A stretch of DNA of 64,000 nucleotides from Clusia tigrina (GCA_920105625.2 OV050030.1:69323111-69387110); one strand, 5' to 3'; positions 12,372-25,699 are shown, counted from the stretch's first letter. The notes: a model not told the origin generated them from the sequence alone. Translations and numbers: made by a program.

Positions 12372-13292
12372 TTAAAAAAAGGGCTTAATATTTTCGGTAA
12401 CTGATAAAGAAATTTCGGCACTTATATACGTTCCCAACTGATTATTGAACATTTCGAAATACTGATTCTTAATTTCGTCTTCCAAAACATTTACATTAGT
12501 TATTTGATTAACTGTTTTGGTTTGAGCCAGATCAAAACTGAACGCACGTAAAAATGTTCTTCCTAACAATGGAGGATTATTCGTATCAGTAACAACAACA
12601 ACAATATTTTTCTTAACACCTTTATACATAAAATTTGCACCAAACTCACCAATAATCTTAATTTTCTCTCCACTATAGCTTACGTAGTTGTTCTGACATA
12701 TTTGCAAACGCTTTCTTATTTCATACTCGTCCAGAAATGACATTGGCAACAAATTACAGGGTGCTCCAGTGTCACAAACTGCCTCCAACTGTACACCTTC
12801 AATTATTACTGGCAGTGTATAAAGATCCATCAAATTATTATTAAAAATGCTACAAATAGAAAAATTAAAATTAAAATCTTCAGAATCTGATACGTAATTT
12901 ACATTTTTCTGAGATTTGAATCTGCAAATGGAAGCCAAATACCCAACTTTACCACAACAATGACATTTGCTATTTTTAAATTTACATGTGTTGGAGTCAT
13001 GGTTTCTCCAACCACAATGATAACATGCCGTTTTCGTGTTCATGTTAGTGCTGAGGCCGCCTCTGCCGCTGCTAATACCACCACCTCTGCCGCTGCTACT
13101 ACCACCGCCTTTGCCGCTGCTACCACTGCCTTCTTTATTGCTACTGCTGTTGTTATAGTTGTTATACTTTTTCCCGTTGCACCTTTGTTGACCTTCATTA
13201 TTACTTTTGTTCTTTACATAATCTACTTCTTTTCCATCCATATCTTTTGATAAGTTCATCTTAGTTTCAAATATTAAGGCTTTTATATGCAC
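12372..13292 (-). pseudogene. Gypsy Gag C-terminus and protease
   Basis: A 306-codon frame. A Gly/Ser-rich low-complexity stretch (about residues 50-82) precedes two zinc knuckles, CYHCGWRNHDSNTC and CHCCGKVGYLASIC. The second has Tyr-Leu where the conserved His is expected. A retropepsin follows with LEAVCDTGAPCNLLP (DTGA) and a second-half motif PPLLGRTFL. The knuckles bind RNA for packaging and the protease processes Gag-Pol. The N-terminal part of Gag (13293-13800) is broken by frameshifts. Confidence 0.85.
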
Positions 13293-13864
13293 ATAACAGG
13301 GTTGATTTTTCGTCTTCTTCGCACATTTGCTTGAACATTCTTTTTGGCAGACCCATTACAAACTGATTTAGCAGGAACGCCTCTAAGTTATCTCCAAAAC
13401 AACAATTTATTGCCAACTTTTTTGCCCGAGCATACCAGCTTGAAATATTTTCTTGCTCATGCCGACTGATGAAATAATCTCCTTTTCTTGAATATTATGG
13501 TTTGCGGTGTATATTGTATTTTTAAAGTTTCACACAATTCCTTGTACTTGTGAAGCAGGACTGCATAAACAATGTAGCATGCTGTATGCCTCGGAACCAA
13601 TTGCTTTCAATAGAGTGGCTTTTTTTCTTTTCTTCATTGCAGTTTATTTCTACAAAATGAATTTCTAAACGCTCCTTCCACATTAGCCAATTATCGTCCT
13701 TAATTTTTTTATTTTACCGTTTCACGGCTACTCAACACGTTATGTAAATTTTACTTTAAACGATATTTATTTTTATTATACTATTTTCACAGCTTTCTGA
13801 GTTTGTTTTGTTGTTAAAACTTTTTTGTTTGTTTAATATTTAATTCTTATCCTCGTCGCCAATA
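13293..13864 (-). pseudogene. Gag N-terminus and leader, decayed
   Basis: No open frame of useful length. Reading in pieces gives short Gag-like helices (GNLEAFLLNQF-type and YARAKKLAI-type segments), consistent with a decayed capsid domain between the 5' leader and the zinc-knuckle frame. The primer-site-like TATTGGCGACGAGG lies next to the LTR at the right edge. Confidence 0.5.
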
Positions 13865-14041
13865 TGTAGTGTATTACACCGGAGATTAATGAAACGCGTT
13901 CTTGCTAAGATTGAGTTCATTTTATGACTGCTTTAATATCTTCAATTGCTTATGGCTATTCTCTTACATTTCTTGATACTCGTATAGGGTTACCATGTTA
14001 ATGGTTTAAGTAGACATGCCATATTGGCTAAATACCTAACA
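13865..14041 (-). repeat. 5' LTR of the 177-bp LTR gypsy element
   Basis: On the minus strand it starts TGTTAGGTATTTAGCC and ends CACTACA. The CTTAT duplication follows at 14042-14046. Confidence 0.92.
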
Positions 14042-14046
14042 CTTAT

Positions 14047-14498
14047 TTTAATCAATGTCGTTTATTTAACACGTCTAAACGTCACAGCGTATAAACTCTT
14101 AAGCCCTAAATATATTAATGCGAGAGCCAAAGACGAGAGCGAGACCGAGTCTCGGACGGGATGTCAAAAAGAATTTGTACCAAAGAATGGTATGTGGCAA
14201 TATGCAATAATGCGTGATCCCATAGAACGAGGCGAGGCATTTCTAAAAAATTAGAAATTGTAAATTGTTGTGTTAGTAATGAACTGTTTTGCAATGCGTA
14301 TTGATCTATTTCTGTTTTGCTGTTTGTGGCTCCGGGCTTATTTCATTTAATAAAAGCTTTCAAAACATATAGTGTTTAATGGTTTTTTAACATTTTTGCT
14401 TTCTGTAAATATAGCTGGCACTTTGTTTATTTTATATTAGAATGCGAGGCGGTGCAAAACCGGATATCGTCCGAGACACGGTCTCGGTCTCGATCTCG

Positions 14499-14501
<3 letters not shown>
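14047..14501. other. Unassigned DNA with a GAGACCGAG inverted repeat
   Basis: No gene is recognised in this segment. The arms GAGACCGAGTCTCGGACG (near 14139) and the inverted relative near 14470-14500 (CGTCCGAGACACGGTCTC) are imperfect inverted repeats about 330 bp apart, and each arm is itself partly palindromic. AATAAAAGC near 14349 could be a polyadenylation signal. Confidence 0.4.

Positions 14502-14570
<69 letters not shown>
14502..14570. repeat. (TA)n microsatellite left of mariner copy 2
   Basis: About 68 bp of TA dinucleotides ending AAA directly before the mariner terminal repeat. Confidence 0.95.
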
Positions 14571-17807
<3,237 letters not shown>

Positions 17808-19164
17808 GTGCATCATCATTTTGATTGTTCCATCGATATTTTACAAATCGTTATTCCTCGGCAACAATCGCTAACTGGGGGTGATGAAGCGGAAATGATC
17901 AGAAAGAGAATGAGAACAATTAGTGGTGTGAATAAAAATGGAAATTTTAACATTGATAATAATAATGATAATTCCATTTCTTTACTTGATGCGTTTAAAA
18001 GTGGATTAAATGAAATTCCAGGTAATTTCAGTACCTTTGAGCTTGGTGCAATGATTTTAAGAAGTTGATTTTGTGGTGCACTGCATTTTGAAGCTAATAT
18101 TACTGCGCGAAATAGAACAGAATTCACTCTGTGCTGTCATAAAAGTAAAGTTGTTTTGCTTCCTCTTACACAAACCGTATTTCTTTATAAATTGTTTGAC
18201 GGTTTAAAATCAGCCGATCCGTTAGTTAGGGAGCAACCAAAAAATTGTTTATCAACATTCCGAGTTTCAATTCATTGTTTGCTATGGTTAGCTCCGCAGC
18301 CATTTTAAAACTCACGCCGTATTCTATAATAGAGCTGGTCCATTGACTGCTCAATATTGTCGAGCGCTGTGTTACGAGCAAATATTTTTTGATGATTTTG
18401 ACACCGCGGTCATATATAAGATACGGGAGCAAGTTATTAATGCTAATTTAATGAAAGCAATTTCTACGGAATTGCAATGAGAGATTATTGTGCGAGGGCT
18501 GAGAATATTGATAGAGAAATTTGTCTAGTTATAACCGTGAATCGCGATACCGATATTCGAAGTTATAACGATGCAATTGCAACGGATGTTGCAGTCATTT
18601 TTAGTACAGTTGATGGGGAATCACAATTCGATAGAAAGATGATTTCCTTTTCGAAAACAAATGGCACCATTAGAAATAGATCTGTTTTGAATTCATAACT
18701 AAATTCATTGGCCTACCAATTGTTATTTGCAAATGGTGATATGTTAATATTCCTTAAATTTACCTTCAACGTCACGAACATTACCGTACATCGCACAACA
18801 TAATGTCATTGTGCTGCAATATCCATCATATAGAATCAGGAACGATTTTTGTCTATTGCAACATTCGTAAAAATTATTTTTGCGATGGACCGTAGCCATG
18901 TATGTTCAAATTGAAGGCACACGTCTTCATTTCATAAGAGAATATCAAGCGTCATTAAGGATAGAATTTTATCATAACTTGAACGATTATCTTGAGTCGT
19001 ATCCTGATGGCAGTCATCTACTAGGCAGCAAAATTATTATGCCATCTTCTTTCACCGGGTCCCCTTGAAACATGGATCAAAACTACTTCGATACAATGGC
19101 CATTGTCCAACATTTTGGAAAACCATCGTTATTTGTGACAATGACTTACAATCCAAATTGGTCT
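17808..19164 (+). pseudogene. Helitron replicase relic, N-terminal half, copy B
   Basis: Near-identical to 3230-4586 with the same breaks, including the CGALHFEAN, RSYNDAIATDVAVIF and GKPSLFVTMTYNPNW segments. GTCT (19161-19164) precedes the gypsy LTR. The Rep core continues at 28220-28287 and 29536-30545 after removal of the nested elements. Confidence 0.82.
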
Positions 19165-19726
19165 TGTGAAGATGAAATTTATCCACTGACAAATTTCACC
19201 CAAACAAAATCTTTTGTTAAAAATACAAAAGAACTCAAAGTAGGCGAATTAGATTTTGGCTTCGTTTATTACGTTCTTTTGTATGAAACAATTCTCAATC
19301 ACGTTAAACTTTCAATAGGTTAAATGTTGATTGAGAATCTGTCAGAAGTATGGAATAACAAGCGTTTGAAATTGAAACAAACATTCAAAGTGGGAATATA
19401 AATTCTCGAAATAAATATTTCAGTCGTAATAATACGAACATTCAGTTCACATCAGGCAATTCCCTCGTATAGAAAACTCTTGTTCTATACTCGATGCCTT
19501 GTTTACATCTGTACTACTATCGTCGGCAAGTCCTCTAGTTCTATCAACCTGGAGCCCAAAAGTTCTTGACAGGATCATTGAATAAAATTCAAGTTAATAT
19601 TAAATACCCGCAAATACAAATAAATAAAGTATTAATAAGAACAAGAAGGTTGAAAGTGTGAAGAATATTCTGTTCACGAACGCCGGAAACCGCTGAGCAT
19701 ACCTCGGGACTGAAAGGTTCGTTAAA
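19165..19726 (+). repeat. Gypsy 5' LTR, copy B
   Basis: 562 bp, TGTGAAG to GTTAAA, nearly identical to the copy A LTR. The mutated primer site TGACACCCGAG follows at 19728. Confidence 0.85.
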
Positions 19727-19773
19727 GTGACACCCGAGAAGGGACTCTGGTAAAAAAATCACAAGACCCTTGT

Positions 19774-19785
19774 AAGAATATCATA
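19774..19785. other. 12-bp target duplication, 3' side of the LOA-like element
   Basis: AAGAATATCATA, repeated exactly at 25547-25558. It directly borders the poly(T) that is the minus-strand poly(A) tail. Confidence 0.92.
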
Positions 19786-19861
19786 TTTTTTTTTTTTTTA
19801 TTATTGACAGGCTAAAAGAACACCGCGACCTAAAAGATCTATTGTGCAGCCTCGTACCCAA

Positions 19862-22800
19862 CTAAAACAGTCCTAGACTGTTTATAAATCTCGTAACTGC
19901 TGTGGGCTTAATTTTAACTAGGTGATTTGGAGATATGAACCCACTGCCTAGGTACTTATGTCTGCGTCTTGCCACCGCTGGGCAAGTGCACAGAATGTGT
20001 TCTGCCGTTTCCTGCTTCTCTTGACAGAGTCGACAAGAATCGTCTTCTACCACGCCTATTTTCTTTAGGTGGTAATTTAGTTTACAGTGTCCTGTTAAAA
20101 GTTCAGTGTATAGTTTGATGTCATTTCTGCTGAGGTTTAAAGAAGCATCTACCCTTATGTGTTCAGGATCAATGAGTAGTCTCGACTGCCGCATGCCTTT
20201 TTGGGCTCTCCAGTAGTTTAGCAGACTTCGTTTTTCCTGTTCGCACAACAAGTTATTTGTGAAGCTACTGTTTACCCCACAGAAGGGTTCTGGGCCTATA
20301 AAGGCAGTGTCTGCACCCTTTTTTGCTAAAGAATCTGCCATTTCGTTGCCCTCATGTCCCTCGTGTCCCGGTACCCACATTAGCGTAACAGAGTTTCTCG
20401 CTGCTAGGGTATTGAGAAGTTTACAGCATTCCCAGACCAGCTTTGATTGGAATGAGAAGTTTATTAATGATTTTAGAGCTGCCTGGCTATCTGAGAGTAT
20501 GCATATTTTGGTGTTGCGTGTACCCCTGCGTAGACATTCTCTAGCACATAACTCTAAAGCGTGGACCTCCGCCTGAAAAATGGAAGCTGTTTTTCCCATT
20601 GCAATTGCTTTTTGGAAATTTGGCCCTACAATTCCAGCTCCTGCACTGCCATCTTCCATTTTGGACCCATCTGTATACCACAACTGAGAGTCCTGTTTTA
20701 TTGTTATTTCCTTGTTTCTCCAAGCTGAACGGTCACTGATGACCACTTTGAATTGCTTTGAGAAGTCTAATTTTCTGTCCATTTTGTCGAAGACCATGAG
20801 GCACGGAGAATTCCAGACAGTGTCCAGAATCTTTGCGTGCCCCGAAAGGTTGCCTTCTTTAAGATGGGCTAGATTAGGTAGCCTTAGGGCCGCGCTGGCC
20901 GCCATCCTTTTAACTACAAGGTGTAGAGGAGTCAGTCCAGTGATCACTCCCAAAGCTAGTGTGGGGCACGTTCTCATTGCTCCCGTCACACTCAAACAGG
21001 CTATACGGTGAATCTTGTTAAGAGTCCTCTGAGCTCCTGTTTGGTTGACTTTTGGCCACCATACCAACGACGCATAAGTAATCATTGGTACTATTATTGT
21101 TTTATATGACCACGCCATCATTTTTGGCCGTAGTCCCCATGTTTTACCGTACAACCTCTGGCAAGCATAGGTTGCTCTTAAGGCTTTACTAGTTATGTAT
21201 GATAAGTGGTTTTTCCAAGTTAGAGTTTTGTCCAGGATTACTCCCAGATATTTCATTTCATTGGACATTGTTAAGTTTGTGGTCCCTAAACTTAAAGTCC
21301 CCAGATTCAGTTTCCTTCTTTTGGTGAAGGGTACCACGTTTGTTTTATTCGGATTTATCGATAGTCCTTTCTCCTGACACCAGTTTTGAGTGATATCAAG
21401 AGCTAGTTGCATGCGATCTGTTATGGTAGAGTCAAACTTGCCTCTGACCATAATTACCAAATCATCCGCAAAGCCCTGAATTTCGTATCCGAGGTCATTG
21501 AGAGTTTGTAAGAGCTCGTCGATAACCAATAACCATAGGAGTGGCGATAGGACGCCCCCCTGGGGACATCCTTTGGTTGACCTGACAATTTGCTTTGCTG
21601 TCCCTGTTTCAAAGATTGTCGTTCTGTTTTTCAGCATGTTGAGAACCCATGTTATGATCAGTCTTTGTATACCTTTCCTGTTCATCCCCTCCTCAATTGA
21701 TCTGAAAGTAGCATTGTCAAAAGCCCCCGTAATGTCAACCGATGTACAGAGAGCTATTTCTTTACCCTCAAACGCCTTTTCAATTTTGCTTGTTAAGCTA
21801 TGTATGGCTGTCTCAGTCGATTTGCCTGATTGGTAAGCGTATTGTTCAATATGAAGAGGAGAATCTTTAAGATAAGTTTCCCTGATATATTGGTCCAGAA
21901 TTTTTTCCATAACTTTTAGCAGGAATGACGTCAGGCTAATGGGCCGATAGGCTTTTGGCGTGTGGTCCGCCTTTTTGCCTGCTTTCGGTATGAAAGCCAC
22001 CCTAGCCTTCGTCCAAGGTTTAGGCACTATGCCTAGCTCCAGGCTTATCCTGAAAATGTTTGTTAGCACAGGTGCTAATACATCAACACCTTGCCGAAGT
22101 AGGCACGGTTGTATATTATCGACACCTGGCGATTTGAATGGTCTAAAAGTGGAGATAGCCCATTTGGTTTTATTGACGGTGAAGATTCTGCGAGCCAGTG
22201 AGAGTTCCCTCCGTGTAGGCATCAAGAAACGAGTATTCTCGATGATTTCACTATCCTCTCCGCTAGTGGCACAGCCTGGAAAGTGAGTGTCCAACAAAAG
22301 CTGTCCCGTCTCTTCCAGGCTCTCCGTAAAATTTCCGTCAGGCTTCTTGAGTGTAGAAAGCCCGTTTGAGTGATCTTTATTGAGTGACTTCTGGAGTCGG
22401 GTAGCTGCTGGGAGGGTTTCAATCTCCTCACAGTACTTTTTCCATGAGTCTCTCTTAGATCTTCTCAACTCATTATTATAGGCCGTTAAGGCACTTCTAT
22501 AAGATGCCCAGTCACCATTAGACTTGGCCCTATTAAAGAGTTGACGGGCTTTTTTGCGCAAAACATTTAGCTCCCCGCTCCACCAGGGTACGTTCCTAGA
22601 ACGTTTCTTCACAACTAAATTGCAGCTACTTTCAAAAGCCTCGATTATTATATTATTTAATTTGTTAACTTCAAGATCTAGTTCCTGAGAGTTACTTATT
22701 TTTTCACTAAGGCCCGCAATATTTTGCTCTAAGTAAAAGTTATATATCGACCAGTTGGTCTTCCTAACATTTCTCATTTCGAAGGTGCCTCCAATCTCCC

Positions 22801-23509
22801 CCCCCAGATCAAAGCAAATGTACCTATGGTCCGACAAGGAGACCTCATTAAGCACCCTCCAATTAGAAATGTTATTTGATATGAATGCGCTAGTTAGAGT
22901 GAGATCTAACACCTCCCCCCTTATCGCATTCATAAAGGTAGGCTCGTCACCCCTATTTACCACCACCAGATTATTTGTTGTAATAAAATCAAGAAGTGAC
23001 TCACCTCGCCCGTTCGTGTCCGTGCTTCCCCATACCGTGTGGTGCGCGTTTGCGTCGCAGCACACCACCCACTGTAGACTGCGAGTGCGACAGTACTCCG
23101 TAAGCTGCTGGAGCTCGCGCGATACCGCGTCCTCTGTGTCGCCAGGTAAGTACATGGAGGCCAGGACTACCGTTCTCCTCCCTTTGGCACTAGGCACTTC
23201 TGCCTGTACTGCCACCAGATCGCGTTGTAGAAGCTCTGAAATTGGGAGGAATTTAATATTTTTGTTGATCATGATCGCTGCCCTCGGTCGGTCAACATTA
23301 TTATCATAGATCAACTTACATGTTTTTGTCTGCAGACCATTTATGCGCCCATTTGTGGCCCATGGTTCTTGAATGGCTACGAAGTCCAGACTCTGGTGTT
23401 CCACCAAGGCACTGAGCCTGTAAGAGGCTGCTATAGCCCTGTGGAGATTTATTTGGAGACAGTGAAGCTGCTTCCAAGAGTTTTGCGTTCGTGATGGGGC
23501 CTGGGACAT
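19862..23509 (-). CDS. Non-LTR ORF2: endonuclease, reverse transcriptase, RNase H
   Basis: 1215 residues, intact. The EEP endonuclease covers about 15-235: QINLHRA, AIQEPW, CCDANAHHTVWGSTDTNGRG, LDLTLTS and SDHRYI. RT spans about 450-780: RPFKSPGVDNIQ, YRPISLTSFLLK, SVDITGAFDNA, KGCPQGGVLSPLLW and GFADDLVIMV with the catalytic Asp pair. RNase H covers about 942-1068, with all four catalytic acids visible in YTDGSK, QAEVHALE, LSDSQAAL and GNEMADSLA. A Cys/His motif CRLCQEKQETAEHILC lies near 1160. The protein nicks target DNA and primes reverse transcription from it. Its ATG overlaps the ORF1 stop. No catalytic residue is missing, so it may be active. Confidence 0.95.
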   Translation of the reverse strand: MSQAPSRTQNSWKQLHCLQINLHRAIAASYRLSALVEHQSLDFVAIQEPWATNGRINGLQTKTCKLIYDNNVDRPRAAIMINKNIKFLPISELLQRDLVAVQAEVPSAKGRRTVVLASMYLPGDTEDAVSRELQQLTEYCRTRSLQWVVCCDANAHHTVWGSTDTNGRGESLLDFITTNNLVVVNRGDEPTFMNAIRGEVLDLTLTSAFISNNISNWRVLNEVSLSDHRYICFDLGGEIGGTFEMRNVRKTNWSIYNFYLEQNIAGLSEKISNSQELDLEVNKLNNIIIEAFESSCNLVVKKRSRNVPWWSGELNVLRKKARQLFNRAKSNGDWASYRSALTAYNNELRRSKRDSWKKYCEEIETLPAATRLQKSLNKDHSNGLSTLKKPDGNFTESLEETGQLLLDTHFPGCATSGEDSEIIENTRFLMPTRRELSLARRIFTVNKTKWAISTFRPFKSPGVDNIQPCLLRQGVDVLAPVLTNIFRISLELGIVPKPWTKARVAFIPKAGKKADHTPKAYRPISLTSFLLKVMEKILDQYIRETYLKDSPLHIEQYAYQSGKSTETAIHSLTSKIEKAFEGKEIALCTSVDITGAFDNATFRSIEEGMNRKGIQRLIITWVLNMLKNRTTIFETGTAKQIVRSTKGCPQGGVLSPLLWLLVIDELLQTLNDLGYEIQGFADDLVIMVRGKFDSTITDRMQLALDITQNWCQEKGLSINPNKTNVVPFTKRRKLNLGTLSLGTTNLTMSNEMKYLGVILDKTLTWKNHLSYITSKALRATYACQRLYGKTWGLRPKMMAWSYKTIIVPMITYASLVWWPKVNQTGAQRTLNKIHRIACLSVTGAMRTCPTLALGVITGLTPLHLVVKRMAASAALRLPNLAHLKEGNLSGHAKILDTVWNSPCLMVFDKMDRKLDFSKQFKVVISDRSAWRNKEITIKQDSQLWYTDGSKMEDGSAGAGIVGPNFQKAIAMGKTASIFQAEVHALELCARECLRRGTRNTKICILSDSQAALKSLINFSFQSKLVWECCKLLNTLAARNSVTLMWVPGHEGHEGNEMADSLAKKGADTAFIGPEPFCGVNSSFTNNLLCEQEKRSLLNYWRAQKGMRQSRLLIDPEHIRVDASLNLSRNDIKLYTELLTGHCKLNYHLKKIGVVEDDSCRLCQEKQETAEHILCTCPAVARRRHKYLGSGFISPNHLVKIKPTAVTRFINSLGLF

Positions 23510-24981
23510 TATTTCCCAGACCGATCCTTGCGGATCTTACCACCCTTTGTGCTCCGCAAAGTTTCCGCAGCCTCCGGGTCTTTTCTCTCCCATTTCCTGA
23601 GCCTACCAGAGAGAGCAGATGGTCCTGGACGTTGGGCACGTGTGTTGCCTCTCTCCGCTCTCGGTACTGGCTTTGTGAAAATGGGCCCCGTTTTCGGCTT
23701 CTGGCTACTCTGCTTTGCCCGCGCTGCAACAGATGTTGTTGGTTGCTCTTCAACACCAACAGCAGATTTTGCCCTGTTCCCCTTCAGTCTAGGTCGGAGC
23801 TGAGCACTGCCAAAGCCATAGTAGACCTTGTTACCCAGTGTGTCAACCCTTTCAGACGAGATGGGGTCCAGAGCAATTGCCAGCTCGACCTGGTCACCTT
23901 TTTGTAGGCGATGGAGCACCCGCCACTCGCTGACACTAATGCCCGAATTCTGCGACTCCACTTGCCCCAGAATTCGGTCATTTTGCCAAGATACCGAGCC
24001 GGGAAAGTAGCCAACGAAGATCTTGGCCTTTGGCACTTTTGCCTCGTCCACCACCTTCAACTCAGCCCCCTCCCATGGCTTCATGGCTGGTATCCATTCT
24101 TCAGCCCAGGCTACGGTTTCGTCGTCCAGACAGTTGATCGTCAACCATCCAGGCTTGAAACTACAGCCTGCAAAGTGTGGCTTCACTGGGCCCCCACGAG
24201 TCTCGAACATCTTGTCGAGAATGCACCGTTGTACCTTCCCAATTTCTTCAGTGGACCATATGCCCTCCGGGAAATTGCTAGGTATAACCCCTATCTTTTT
24301 GGAGCAGACTGTCTCCGCTAGAGTAGGCTTTGAGCAGGGGACCCCCAAGGAGGCTCCCTGCACGCCATGTCTTTCAGAGACACTCGCCACCCTCTTACTG
24401 GGACCAGGTTCGCCCCCAAGTAAGGTCTCCGCCTCCTTCATCTCACCACACACCGGCGGGTCCGCTGGGGGCACTATTGACATTTTATCAATGTTTTTGT
24501 TGCCCTCTTGTGCAAACCGCTTTGTCGGCCTGGAGTTCGATGTCGGCGTGGAGCCATCTGAACGGGATCTTTTAGGGGTCCATCGCGCAGACACGTTCGC
24601 TGGATTTGCCGCCAAGGACCGAGCTGTTTCCAGCGATATGCCCCTGGCAAGCAAAGCCTTAAAACGTTTACGTCCAGCTCCGGACAGCTTCACCCTAAGT
24701 TTTGGAATCTTCTCTGGAGCAGGTTCAAGAAGATTTCTCTCCTGTTCCGAGGAGATAGACACCCCAGCCGATTCCTGGCTAAGTGGGATGTCCATCTCCT
24801 CCGGCCTGTCGGTTAAGGGACCGGGTGCCCCCCCCAACAGGTCGTGCTCCATGCTTTCATTGTCGATGGGACCAGATGCCCCCTCGGCCAATGATGGCTG
24901 TTGGCTCATTGTAGCCACAATATGCACATTTGAAGGTGTGCAGTCCATTTTTTTTTTTTCATATAGGCTTAAGTTTTCCAT
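23509..24981 (-). CDS. Non-LTR ORF1, Gag-like RNA-binding protein
   Basis: About 490 residues from the first ATG (24981); the frame also reads upstream from a GTG at 25017, which I do not use. A second ATG at 24948 follows a 12-base A run, so the true start could vary. The N-terminal half is disordered and rich in Pro, Ser and Glu. A folded part (about residues 225-390) has FPEGIWSTEEIGKVQRCIL, GWLTINCLDDETVAWAEEW and KAKIFVGYFPG. This resembles the DUF4780-type domain of insect retroelement ORF1s. The C-terminus is strongly basic. There is no CCHC knuckle. It ends in TAA overlapping the ORF2 ATG. Probable RNA chaperone and particle protein. Confidence 0.88.
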   Translation of the reverse strand: MENLSLYEKKKMDCTPSNVHIVATMSQQPSLAEGASGPIDNESMEHDLLGGAPGPLTDRPEEMDIPLSQESAGVSISSEQERNLLEPAPEKIPKLRVKLSGAGRKRFKALLARGISLETARSLAANPANVSARWTPKRSRSDGSTPTSNSRPTKRFAQEGNKNIDKMSIVPPADPPVCGEMKEAETLLGGEPGPSKRVASVSERHGVQGASLGVPCSKPTLAETVCSKKIGVIPSNFPEGIWSTEEIGKVQRCILDKMFETRGGPVKPHFAGCSFKPGWLTINCLDDETVAWAEEWIPAMKPWEGAELKVVDEAKVPKAKIFVGYFPGSVSWQNDRILGQVESQNSGISVSEWRVLHRLQKGDQVELAIALDPISSERVDTLGNKVYYGFGSAQLRPRLKGNRAKSAVGVEEQPTTSVAARAKQSSQKPKTGPIFTKPVPRAERGNTRAQRPGPSALSGRLRKWERKDPEAAETLRSTKGGKIRKDRSGK

Positions 24982-25546
24982 ATATTTTTTTTTAGTTTTC
25001 TTTTGCGTTTTGGTCACCCACGGGCGCCCCCGTGGTAAGGCTAATTAAAACCGTAGGTTCGCCGGACCTCGTACGGAGTTCGCTATTAAGCTTGACTCTA
25101 CCCCGTCAAGCAAGCTCACTGGCATAGCTGTTCCACCGTGAATTTAGGGTGTTTTTTTTTTATGGGCCAATATGTCTGGTGAACCCTGCCCCAGGGAGTT
25201 TTCTCTCTCCCCCGCCCGGCAATCGGCGACCCAAGTCCAGCAGAGACATGACCGTACTGAAAGTGGGCCATTGGTCTGTAAAGTAATTGCCGCACTTCCC
25301 CGAAGGGCTGACCAATTGTTAGTGTCTAGGCGATCCGGCGGTCTCAGTGAGACGTTCGATATTGGCCAGTACGACTACTAACTAGCCTTAACGACTGAGC
25401 AGGAATCGTAGAAAACTACTTTCAACCTGTGCGTTGAAGGTAGTTCTTAGTTTGCGTAACTGGACCATGTCACCGTCTTTCATGTGCCATGTTCCAGCAC
25501 ACAGTAAGCCCCTACACCGCAACAAGGTGACTACCCAGCGTAGGGG
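24982..25546 (-). promoter_or_regulatory. 5' untranslated region with internal promoter (inferred)
   Basis: About 565 nt between the element 5' end and the ORF1 ATG, more GC-rich than the flanks. Non-LTR elements of this kind carry an internal promoter here; this is family knowledge, and no initiator or downstream motif was proven. A perfect hairpin lies at 25018-25035 (7-bp arms CCACGGG and CCCGTGG, loop of 4), 37 nt upstream of the first ATG. Confidence 0.55.
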
Positions 25547-25558
25547 AAGAATATCATA
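25547..25558. other. 12-bp target duplication, 5' side of the LOA-like element
   Basis: AAGAATATCATA, identical to 19774-19785; the gypsy leader resumes here. Confidence 0.92.
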
Positions 25559-25699
25559 GGACTCTGATAAAAAAAAGAATCACAGGGCTCTTCTAAGAAT
25601 ATCACAGGACTCTAGTAAAAAAAAACACAGGAATATTTTAAAAATATCACAGGACACAGCCAACTTTGTAAATTTTTTCCAAGAAGAACCAAGTACATC

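Larger units (their letters stand above)
9364..14041 (-). mobile_element. Gypsy retrotransposon with 177-bp LTRs
   Basis: Complete LTR-to-LTR element on the minus strand, 4678 bp. The two LTRs are both 177 bp and differ at about five positions counted by eye. Both flanks carry CTTAT (9359-9363 and 14042-14046), a 5-bp target duplication. Inside the right LTR the minus strand has TATTGGCGACGAGG, a primer-site-like sequence. Inside the left LTR it has AAGGAGGAGCG, a polypurine tract. Gag, protease, RT, RNase H and integrase occur in order, broken by a few stops and frameshifts. Confidence 0.92.
19786..25546 (-). mobile_element. Full-length LOA-like non-LTR retrotransposon
   Basis: 5761 bp on the minus strand, bounded by exact 12-bp duplications. 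It has a 5' untranslated region of about 560 nt, two open reading frames joined at TAATG, a 3' untranslated region of about 76 nt and a short A-rich tail (19786-19799 on the plus strand is T-rich). Both frames are free of stops. EEP endonuclease, RT and RNase H in one ORF, without a zinc-knuckle ORF1, suggest the LOA or a nearby R1-like clade. It interrupts the gypsy leader (ATATCATAGGACTCTG continues at 25551). Absent at the same site in block A. Confidence 0.93.

Noticed and set aside
12960..13250. Ala/Thr-rich plus-strand frame with an apparent membrane segment
   Set aside because: It is the complement of the Gly/Ser-rich Gag linker of the minus-strand gypsy element.
22755..25048. Plus-strand frames of 100-340 codons opposite the LOA-like element
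   Set aside because: They lie antisense to ORF1 and ORF2, whose domains are clear; the antisense frames have no known motif.
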